Part shown: one piece after another, positions 21,986-33,000 of the stretch | Layout of the letters: every line of letters begins with the position of its first letter | Position numbering within the stretch: the first letter of the stretch is position 1 | Assembly (NCBI GenBank): GCA_032622095.1 | Contig: CP136061.1 | Coordinates: 52,151,762 to 52,215,761, forward strand | Direction: 5' to 3' | Source: Siphonodentalium dalli | Taxonomy: Eukaryota; Mollusca; Scaphopoda; Gadilida; Siphonodentaliidae | DNA: 64,000 nt | Made by a program: the position numbers and the translations under genes | Notes under the pieces: model-generated | Seen by the model: the letters and a program-made list of their open reading frames with translations, nothing else | The model's database searches: none | Told to the model about the DNA's origin: nothing

Positions 21986-22495
21986 TGTAACAGAAAGCAG
22001 ATTCCTGTCTGATCATACGATTCCCGGCAGAGTTCAAATGACAACTAGCAGTCAAAAAGGCATACTTTATTAACACAGCCAAGACATGCATCACAGGTCC
22101 ATTATGGGGTTAGCTGGTATGCTTGGTAGGATACAGCATGCCACTTTAAGAAAACAGCATAGGCAACCAAATACCAGTATTAAATATGATTTACTTTAGT
22201 ATTTGTTTGGAAGCCAAATACCAGTAAATGTGATTTACTTTAGTATTTGGCTCCTGGAAGCCGGTGTGGCTTTAACCTGGACAATAGTACAACCAAAGAA
22301 CAGAAAAACCATTTTTACTACCTCTATACTGGACCAGTAATGCACCAACTGAGGTGTATTAGAATTAGGTGATTTTATAATGAGGAGCATAGCAGATAGA
22401 GTTGTCCCTCCTGTAATGTTCATTGGAATAGAGCAGTTAATAAAGACATCCACTTGTATGAACATTACAGGAGGGGCAAATCTACATCCGCTACA
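21986..22495 (-). repeat. 5' long terminal repeat
   Basis: On the minus strand it runs from TGTAGCGGATGTAG to CTTTCTGTTACA. It contains two internal inverted motifs: AATGTTCAT around a spacer, and a twice-repeated hairpin with CCAAATACCAGTAAAT and its complement. It is about 97% identical to the copy at 16248-16751. Confidence 0.8.
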
Positions 22496-23331
22496 CGCAT
22501 TCATGAATTCTCTTGGAATATCCGAACTATCCACAATTATACACTTGTTATCGAAAGCGCTAGACCATTTTTAGGATATTCAAGTGATTGAGTACCTCCC
22601 TGGAGGATCATCCTCACCTATTTTTATTTACTCACAACTCAATCGCATGCAATATGGCCATGAGCATCTCTCTCACCAGTGTCACACCCGTTGCCATCAA
22701 CTTCCCCACACCCAACATGTCCCTCACTATATAATAATCCACGATGATAACTCGCAAAGGGGAACAAAACGCACACGTACAAATCTGGAACAATAAACCT
22801 CAGCACAGCACCTCAGCGCGCAATTAAAGAGAGAGATAGCGCGGATCTTCACTCTCCATGCAACCTACCACTAGTAGGCACTAACAAGAAGGACTTTAAT
22901 TAGTCGCCTCCCATATATCCACAATTAGGTTGACTTTAACTACACCCTGCACATGCGTTACCTTTGCTCTACTAACCTTACTAGAGGTAACTCCCATATT
23001 TTCGGTGACATGTGACATGCATGTGTTGTCATGTGATATTTAGGACCGCCTACTTTCCTTGCTTCGGCCATTTGCAACATGTGTTTTCCCGATTGGATTT
23101 TTGGATTAAATAATTACGGAATTATACACACTTTCTGGTAGGTGTCAGAGTTAATATAAATTGCAATATTGTTAACATTAATGATTATGTTAGTTGATTG
23201 TCAAAATTAAGTGTATTTAAATAAATTAGCTAGTCGTTCATGCATGAAAGCACAACGGCTGTCCGATCTGATATGGCATTAGCCATATTACCAGGTCGGA
23301 GTCTGACTAGCATGATGCAGGACAATCCTGT
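22496..23331. other. Region 5' of DERA, first exon not located
   Basis: The DERA promoter and first coding exon are expected here or further upstream. A CCATTTGCAACATG motif near 23068 and a slight rise in GC are the only promoter-like signs. No open exon with the required phase-1 donor was found. Confidence 0.35.
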
Positions 23332-23339
23332 GAAGAATT

Positions 23340-23596
23340 CAGAGGGGCCTGTAACGTGCTGTGCTGCCCGCCCCCTTTTTGTGCTACACGCCCCCTTTGT
23401 GCTGCCCATCCCCCTTTTGCGCTGCCCATATACGCCGCTTCTATATACGCACCTGCTTCACGTTAATGGTAGTATAATAATTATTATACTACCATTAACG
23501 TGAAGCAGGTGTGTATATAGAAGCGGCGTATATACTATATGGGCAGCACAAAAGGGGGGGGGGGGCGGGCAGCAGAGCACGTTACAGGCCCCTGTG
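23340..23596. mobile_element. hAT-like foldback MITE
   Basis: This is a nearly perfect palindrome centred near 23483, with arms over 120 bp. It starts CAGAGGGGCCTGTAACGTG and ends in the complement. The arms contain purine/pyrimidine blocks (CCCGCCCCC and its complement) and GGTAGTATAATAATTATTAT at the tip. The flanks GAAGAATT (23332-23339) and GAAGACTT (23597-23604) form an 8-bp duplication with one mismatch, as expected for hAT elements. It lies about 400 bp before a DERA exon. Confidence 0.82.
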
Positions 23597-23999
23597 GAAG
23601 ACTTAGTAAATTATTAGTGCCCGTTCAAGTAATTTAAAATAATTATTAGTCACCTGGGGTAAACAGCATGACTATAAGTAATTTGAGGTTAACTGCACCT
23701 ATCCAGTGACATTCCCTGTTTGACAAGTTAATAACTCTATGATTATGAGTATATGTGTACACCAATTTCCCCACATATCTTCTGAGCTGATGATGAATGC
23801 TCTTTATTGATTATTAATCATGCAATTTAATAGACTTACAGACTTTTTAAACCACAGAAAGTCTTATTCAAGTCATATGTTTTAGAATAGTTGAATCTGC
23901 AATTTTCTTCAGCATTGATTATAAAATAAAGGGTTAGAAGGGCGTTCCTTGTTAGTATACGGATGAAGAGAATTTTGTCTAACTTTCCTTTCCATTCAG

Positions 24000-24097
24000 A
24001 TGCTAGCTGGTTGGAAAATGTTTATGTGAATTTACCAGCTGTAAAGAGGAGGGCTGAAACCCTTGGAACAAGACGGACAGTGAAGAAACAATGGCAG
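24000..24097 (+). CDS. DERA: DERA exon 2 (first one identified)
   Basis: The acceptor is TTTCCATTCAG and the donor GTAATC. The first base-pair completes a codon begun in the missing exon (phase 1). It encodes ASWLENVYVNLPAVKRRAE and RRTVKKQWQ, the N-terminal helix region of animal DERA. The ATG at 23963 is upstream of the splice acceptor and is not a supported start. Confidence 0.9.
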
Positions 24098-27000
24098 GTA
24101 ATCCTTAGAGGCCTGTGTGATGGTTTAAAGCCTAATACTATGCTTTATTCTGTTATACATGTATGTGGATCAAATTATGTCAATTAATAGAATGAATACG
24201 GTACTTTTATAGTAACTTAAAATGCCACAGATAGATATACTCAAGCCATAGAATTTAGAATTTTTTTTAGCACACACCTATCATAATGTTGAGATTCTTG
24301 AAGCAGTATTGAACTCAATTTAATTGCCATTTGAGCCTTTAACTAGTTCAGATCATGTACTTTTTATGGCAGTTAATCACTTCCACTCAATCTATACTTG
24401 TTGAGAACGCTCTTCTCAAAATTTCCCTTCTAAACTATGATTTTCCCCCAAAAATTAATTTTGGGTGACTAGAAATCAGCACCATCCGTCTGTCCGTGCA
24501 TCCGATCCGGTCGTAAGTGCAATAACTCGAACAAATATTAACCGATTTCAATAATTTTTTTCACATATCTCAAGACGAGTTCGAAAACCAGTTTCGTCTG
24601 ATTTTTCTTACCTGAGTTATGCCCCTTAGTTTTGTTTATGAGTTGGTTGTCACAATATCTCGGACGAGTTCGAAAACCAGTTTCGTCTGATTTTTCTTAC
24701 CTGAGTTATGCCCCTTAGTTTGACGATTTCTCGCCATCTCGGAGTTTGCCTCGTTGGAGTTAACCATCTTAGAGTTAGCCACTGTTTCGGGGGACACTGT
24801 GGTCGGCAACCTTTTATTGACATTAAAGTCATTTTTTGGACATATTTATTGTTATATAATATGCTTGATGTATTCACCAGATAGCATAGATTCCTTCATG
24901 TAGTATACTAGCTTAACCATTTAGTAGGTTTTCTGTGTAGGTCCATTTAAATTTTCCACCTCCTGACATATTTCAGTCATGGAAAACTCTTAATTCAGTA
25001 TCGGAATTAAGGATACATGTTTATACTTTATTGTCAAATAAAAGGGATGTGTGTGGTGACCTCTAGATGGGAGCCATCAATTTTTTCAAAATTTGTTAAA
25101 AAAACATGGCCACCAGCAGCCATCTTGGATTTCAATTTTGACTCCATCGGCACACACAGCACCCCACATTTATCGGAGAAATGTTATGAAAATTAATAGG
25201 CATGTTTTTTATGGTCACCTCCAGATGGGAGCTATCGAATTTGAATGATTTTCATTGAAAAACATGGCCACTGGCAGCCATCTTGGATTTTACTATTTGG
25301 ATGACTAAATCCTTTGTCACACCTTACAGACTACGTCCCTCATCTGATCATCAGACTTCGTACAGATCTTCTGGGTGACCACTAGATGGGAGCCATAAAA
25401 TTTTTCCGAGTTCAGTTGTTAAACATGGCGGCCAGCGACAATCTTGGATTTTTTTAAACAATCGGCACACCCTGCAGCCAACATTTATTGGAGAACTGTT
25501 TACAGGCATGTTCAGGATCACTTCTGGATGGGAGCTATCAAATTTGAACGATATTCAATTAAAAAATGGCTCTTCTTGGCATCTTTGCATCGCTAAATAC
25601 TTCAAACATTTAAACTTCCGCATTCCTTATTGCTTCATTGACTGTAATGCATGACATTATCCCCTCTCCAAGTTGAGCTACAGTGTCATTGACACTTTCA
25701 TTGTTCTGTTGATTGAAGACAAACAATGATAATGCATGTAGTGGCTTTCAGGACCTGAGGAACGAAAATTAATTTCTGGGGTCTGATGATTCTTTCAGTT
25801 GTGTTTATTTCTTGCTTATTCAGGCAGCATGGCAACTGAGGGCTGTTACATGTATCGACCTCACAACTCTCTCAGGGGACGATACAGAATCAAATGTGTC
25901 ACGACTATGCTTCAAGGCTAATCGACCAATCAGAGATGACATAATGAAGTCAATGAATATGCATGCAAAAGGTATGGGCAACTGCTGTTATTTCCTTAGA
26001 ACCTCAACAAATGAATTAACACATTCCTATAGCTCTGTCAGGTTCCAATCCAAATGAAGTGGAATATTAATCATAACATGGAAATTTCAAAATATAGAAT
26101 CGTCAAATATAGACCTAGTTAAATATTCAACTCTGCTTGTGTGTTAACCTTCCCTATATATTTTAATCAGGCCATGCAGTAGAGTAATCGTTTACAATGA
26201 ACAAAGTTACCATTTTATCAAAATCCTTGCATACTCATCTAGCGGCATTGACATAATTCATTGAAATATAATCCAAGGTCCACTATATCCAATAGTTAAG
26301 AGAAACTGGAGTCGAGAACACATTTATGAGACGTTTTGTCTTATTGCGGTAAAAACAGATAGTGTTGCATTGACAGCAATAGGTCGTCACACTTGAAAAT
26401 ACTGACCACTTTTTTTTTTTATCCTTTTTTTTTATTCCTTCGATCCGTCCTGGAGGACAATTTATGCTGTAATTCACCACCATACCACACCAATATCTGC
26501 AATTTCCTTTTCAACCTCACCACCACATATATATATACACTATATACATACCACAGCTGAGTGTGTTCCACCACCACCACCGAGGAGAGATAACTCTATT
26601 ACACCGTCACCTGAAATGTCTATCAACTTACGCCCCGAAGGGTCATGGGATCTATGCTTGATTGGCTGTGAACATGGCTGTAAACTGTGTTAATCTGTTA
26701 CTGTCAAGTATTACACTGACGATTCCTAGATTGTTTTTATATTAATACCAGGTTTCCCCTAATTTTCGTAAACAAATATTTGTGGAAATTTATAAATAAA
26801 ATTAACGCTGTTATAATAGACTCTTTTCATAGACCGATAATAAATCTGACAGCATTGTGGACTAGCAGGTTGATAGACCCCAATCCAACTTTCTATGTAT
26901 GTCAGCTGTGTATTTTGAAAATATGCAGAACTTATATTCTATTATATAGAAACAACATATTTTCAGGTGTAACGACTGGAGCTGTGTGTGTATATCCAAA

Positions 27001-30000
27001 CAGAGTGAAGGACTGTGCCAAGGCATTCAAAGTTATGAAGGCTCCCAAGATACCAATAGCATCAGGTATTTATCTACAATATCCATGATGGGTTGTGATT
27101 ATATGGAATCACTGAAGATCTTTAATTATACAATCTGTGGCACTGATGCCTACTATCTTTATTAACTAGTACTGTTACAGTAATTCCCTAAATAATTGAC
27201 TCCTTAACCACAGCAGAATTATGGGTAACTTTTCAGGATTTAGTCGGAAATATGAGAGCTTTCCGATGAATGGCAACAAGCCGTATTTCCGACTAAATCC
27301 TGAAAAGTTGCCCATAATTCTGCTGTGGTTAAGGAGTCGATTACTTAGGTCATTAATGTATATCAAGGTCAGAACACCCCATATGGAGGAATGTGTCATT
27401 CTACTAACATCGCCGAAAATCTCAACCACTCCATAGAAAACATCATCTGAAACATGTTTAATTGCAAATATTTACTTCTCGATAAACAAACGAAAACAAT
27501 TTCACCAGCGAGAGTCACTGCATTTAATTGATATATAAGAATGTGGTCAATTTGGATATAATATTTGTAAAAATAAGTATCTTGAGCAAGATTATGCTCC
27601 ATTTCTATTTGATATCTCTACCGGAGTGTTTCATTTACAGTGATGTGAAACACTCCAGCTGGTTGACCATCTAGAAAAGGAGAATTATCTTGCTCAAAGT
27701 TGTTATTTTTTACAAATATTTTATCCAAATTGACATGACACACCATCATTCTTATATATTAATTAAATGCAGTGACTCGGGGTGGCAAAATAATTTGCAT
27801 TAGTTTATTGTCGATAGTTGTGTCCCGAATCAAGAAGTAAATATTTACAATTGCGCATAGTTCAGTCGATGTTTTCCATGAAATGGTACGGTCGATTTGC
27901 TTGAGATTTTCTGCGACATTATTAGAATGCTACATTCCTCCAGTTGGCATAGCACATTATTACTAACTTATCAGTTTCACGCACCTGAACAAGTCCATAA
28001 TATTTCTTTAAATGTTAATGCTTCTTATTACAGTGGCTACAGGATTCCCGTCTGGTCAGATGCCGCTGAAATCTCGTCTTGATGAGATCAGACAAGCTGT
28101 GGCTGATGGTGCTGATGAGATTGATGTCGTCATCAATCGACAATATGCTCTATCTGGAAACTGGAAAGGTAGATAACTCTACTTCACCCATCGTCTGGGT
28201 GAGATCAGACAAGCTGCGACTATATAATGAGAATGATGTCATCAATCGATAATATGCTCTATCAGCAAATAAAGCTAACTCTACTTGTATCATAATAATT
28301 GGCCTGGAACCCTGAATTCATCTTCAAAGGTCTATCCTTAATATAATCCCATAAAGCATACACTACCCTCACGTTTTGAGGAATGCCATTTATCAATGTT
28401 GTATTGTCTAATGTTAAATTTCTGCCAACTATGGATATAACTCAACATTGGATACACTAATGTTTTGTGCATACTTATAGATGAATAATTAGGGTACATG
28501 CTCAACTTTTACACATCCATTGATTGGGAAACTGATTTTAAGGAACTATTCAAACAATTGGGAAATCTACACAAAACTGAATAAGAGAACAATGAAAGGC
28601 ATGTTGACCAACCTATACTTTCCCTCTTGCCAAAAGTTGTGCAAGTTCTGTCAATAGTTTTGCAATCCATGCCGTAGTCCACTTGTGCTGAAGTGGTATT
28701 TCCTTGTAACAATTTTCACATCAATAAAGGAGAATAGATTTATCGTTCATTGTACCCATCACTAACTATATAGTAGGGCTGGCCAATGTTGTATGTGTCA
28801 CTATGCTATATGTATATCGAAACATGTTTGTGATACCAATATGTATCTAGATATGTTCAGCGTTCCATATTTCTTACAATTAAATAAAGAAATGATTCTG
28901 AAATGTTTTAATTAAATATTTAATCTTAAGTTTGAGATCTATGATTGTGTCTTTATGAAGACTACATATTAATAGTTACAGTTAAATGAGGTTTTGATGT
29001 TTTTCTTTCCGCTGGACATGAGAAATGTTAACTATCGTAACCGATAAAATCACTTACAATTGTTATGAAACAGCCATTGATAGATTACCATTTTGTCATG
29101 AATGTAAACTCCAGTCTGAATTTTCGACATTTTACCGCACAAGGAAAGTCTGGAAGCTGCTATTGTTCATAGTTACAAACACTATTTGGGGATGTCCCGA
29201 TACACAATGTTGTATGGCCTGATACAATAAATGTATTCACTGTTCCGTATCTTGAATCTCAGGGTTCGCACTGCCACTTGCCAAATTTGCCAATGGCAAA
29301 AATAATTCACATTTGGCAAAAAATATTTTCATTTGGCAAAAGTTTTGGCAAATCACTTTAATTCCTCAATAAAGTTGAAAAATATCGGTCAATCAATACC
29401 AGTCATTTTAAGAAACTATTACAATAGAATTATATTAGTGGTGTTTTATATATGGTTTCAGAAAAGCTAACACCTCCATTAAGATGCAGTTAATCTAATA
29501 GCATAATTAATATGTGAAGGGATTACCCGTATTTAGTTTGATGGTGATGTTTACATAGCTAATCTTCTTGTATCGTTCCCTTCTGATGAAGCAACTCTTC
29601 TACCATGTTATTGTTTGGTGATTGGTTTATTGTTGTATGATAAACCACAATAGGTATGCAGTCAGGGGCTAATCTAGGCCGTATTTGGATCCGTAAAACG
29701 GGTTTGGGCGCCGGTAGTTTGGGCGCCCAAACGAAATATGCCTCAGAGTTGTAAAACATGTCCCAGTCAATCAGGTATTTTTAGATAAAAAGAGACTGCC
29801 AACTAATTTTAATACGATGGAAATGTTAATTGAACGCTTATACAATGAAAGAAAACATTGCTACTTATCAACAAATTTGATCTACCGAGGGAAAATGACC
29901 CATTTTAATCATAAAAATTAAGTCAGTCGGTTGTTTCGCGAACGAATCAAAACATATGTCTTCCTCTTCTGGTTTGGGTAAATAAATTAAAATTCGGAAC

Positions 30001-33000
30001 GCGCTGAAACGAAACTACTGAAATTCGCAAAGATCCGTATAGATCTAAAACAATTTCATTTATAGATCAATCTTACGGTACTTACCAAAACTCCACATCG
30101 AGTGCTTGCCGTTACGTGTGCAAATAAACCTTTAAAGCGCTTGAAATGTTATTTCCACGACGGTTAAATTTACGATAGCATATCGCGGTATGTAATTACG
30201 CGGTACGTTTTTTAACATAACGTGAATTTATAATTAAAACTAAGAGATATAAAGTTTAACCAGAAGTTTATTTCCGCGAATATTTAAACAAGATGCCGCG
30301 ACCAAAAAACCAGTGGTGTAAGAGTTTCTACTCTCATCCACAATTTGAACACAGGGTAGGTAGAATATATATTTTTATTTCAAGAAAATATACATATTGG
30401 TATAAAAGGGTGAAACATTAAAAGTGAAACAAATCTTTTAATAAACAAAAGAATATTTCAGCGTGTTTTACAATGATTAAGAGTAGAAACAAATTAAGTT
30501 TGGTCAATACTTTTAGCTATCAGATCAATGAGTATGATAGTAGAAAATCACAAACAATTAAAAAAAAATTGTCTATATTATGACTAAATTTACCAACCTG
30601 AATAGCACAATATAAAGGTTCAGAATGCCCCAGATTCACTCTCAGGGTATTGTTTTTCAAAAATTTCCTGGGGGAGTGCCCCCGGACCCCCCTTTGATGG
30701 GAGGGGGACACCCCCTCCCAAACCCAAATTATTTGGCAAAAGTAAATTTCTGTCCAGCACGGACCCTGATCTTGATTCACCGGTGCACCAGTTGTATCTC
30801 TCATCCCTAATATATAGCATCCTGAGACCACCATCATAAATGTGTTCTTCTTGTAATACCCATAATATATGGGTGAGGGGGTGCTCCTATCCAAGTCCTA
30901 CAGTGGAGGCACCTTTCTTTGACTCCAGTAGTGTAAACTTCACTAATAATGTCCATAGCAGTCTGCCCCATGTCATAGTATATTCAATTCAGCCTTCAAA
31001 AGCCAAAGTTCATGTAGCAGTAAAATGTCAGGGTTTGTACACAGTTCTTTCACAACATCACTATACAGTAATGCCCTAAATAATCGACTCCTTAACACAG
31101 CAGAATAATGGGTAATTTTTCAGGATTTAGTTGGAAATATAGCTTGTTGCCATTGAATGACAATTTTATGAACTTATACTTAAATTCTCCATAATTGTAT
31201 TTAACCCTTTACCCAACAGAACGGCCCTGTGCCAATGCATTCTCTTACCATAGGTCGCCTCGCATATATAAGAGAATGCATTGGCTTAACACATTAAAAA
31301 TTATAAAATTGTTAAAGAATGTAAGAAAAAATGGTAAAAAGTGTTTAAAAAAGATTTTTTTTAGGCCAATGCATTCTCTTATATATGCGAGGCGACCTAT
31401 GGTCGACTCGCATATATAAGAGAATGCATTGGCACAGGGCATAACTGTAACTATCACAATGTGGTCAAGGAGCCGGTTCCAATGATATCCATATTTGTAT
31501 GGTTCTATTGAGACAGACCGAAGATATTTTAGGCTGTTGAAGCTTTATTTGGCCGGTTTGTTGGGTAAAGGGTTAAAAGTTATTTCCCACCTTGTAACAT
31601 GTCAAATTTGGTGTGTCTCCATTGAATTTCTCCTCTCGAAAAAAAGGTTGAATAAGGGTATTCTTTGGCACTGATGTATGGTGCCCAAATCAGTGGTGAG
31701 CAATATCAGTTGTAGACCAGCTGTCAGCTAAATGAAAGGTCAGGGCAACACAACAGTCTCAACATTTAGTGAATGATTTTTTTTAAAGTGATTTTATATT
31801 TATTTTTTCAGATTTATACGTGTACACACATGTACTTATATGCATTACGGGGGAATTTGGGGGGGGGGGGGGGGGGGGTTCTCAATAATATGCATTCACA
31901 AACATTGGTATAGAATTATATAAATACATGTACTTGCATATGTGTGTTCGGGGCTATGGAGTTCATGATAATATGCATCACAATCAGACATATTTTCTTT
32001 AGGCATTTATGAAGAGGTTCGTTTGATGAGAGAGGCATGTGGGGAAGCACATATCAAGACTATACTAGCGACAGGTGAACTGGGATCAATGGTTAATGTC
32101 TACAAAGCTAGTATCATCTGCATGATGGCTGGTGAGTATGAATTTCAAGTTGATGCCGGTTTATGGACAAATATTTTATTAACAAACTAGAGTTCTGAAA
32201 GATGCTCTAACTCTTTCCGCAAGCCTGCAAATAGTGGGTTTGTCATTTGCAGAATGAGGTCCCCAGAGGGTGAATTTAGTGACTCTATCCTGCAAAGTGG
32301 GCTAGCATCACCAAATTCACTCTCTGGGAACCTCATTCTGCTTAGGCCCTCAACTGATATGGTAGATTGAAGTTCCCCAGTTGAAGTTGGTGATGTTCAC
32401 CCATTGGCCACCTCGATTATGCATTTTATCTACTGCAAATTAGGGGATATAGAAACTTTCCAGAAGGGAAAACATAACTAAAAACAATGTTAATATGATA
32501 CTATAGATACCTCCCAGAAGATGAGGCCTAAGCAGAATGAGGTCTCCAGAGGGTGAATTTGGTGATGCTAGCCCACTGTGCGGGAAAGCATCACTAAATT
32601 CACTCTCTGGGGACCTCATTCTGCAAATGACAGACACGCTATTTGCAGGCTTTTCTCTCTGGCAACATTTCCAACAACAACAAAACATCTATGATATTCA
32701 TTTTGAAGGCACTTTTATTTATTGTTCCCAAAACAACACAGGAGATACATCAATGTCCCTTAAAATCAGCACTTTTCTGCAGATTCAAAATCTGACATTT
32801 AATCAGAAAGCCGAGATCGATATTTACAGATTTCAGTTCAAATTGGCTGGCCACTGGTGCATACATATACTGTAGGTCCTCAAAGTTGGTCAAAAGCTTG
32901 TTCATATACGGCATCGAGAAATTTCAGTGTGAGCATATTGATAGAAAATAACATTGCACCAAATCGCACCTGCTATATCAATACCGAATCAAATCTCGGA

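Larger units (their letters stand above)
16248..22495 (-). mobile_element. Non-autonomous LTR retrotransposon carrying a Gag-like/cold-shock frame
   Basis: Two ~505-bp direct repeats (16248-16751 and 21986-22495), each starting TGT and ending ACA on the minus strand, bound the element. Immediately inside the 5' copy is TGGTGGAGAATCCGGG, shaped like a tRNA primer-binding site. The 3' copy is preceded by a G-rich polypurine tract at 16752-16759. Inside are Gag-like and cold-shock-domain frames but no protease, reverse transcriptase or integrase. Removing the 3.9-kb insertion at 16760-20704 leaves about 2.3 kb. The LTRs differ at four of the first ~137 bases, so the copy is fairly young. I see no matching 4-6 bp duplication at the outer edges. 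It would depend on an autonomous relative for movement. Confidence 0.75.

Noticed and set aside
21942-21992. CYTGGESGHF-like reading on the minus strand, resembling a CCHC zinc knuckle
   Set aside because: It spans the exact end of the LTR and the primer-site motif, lacks the second and last cysteines, and lies upstream of the capsid-like segment instead of after it. Best explained as chance.
30520-30894. 124-codon minus-strand frame
   Set aside because: Composed of the hAT-like element's right end (CCCCGGACCCCCC-type repeat) and flank; no domain.
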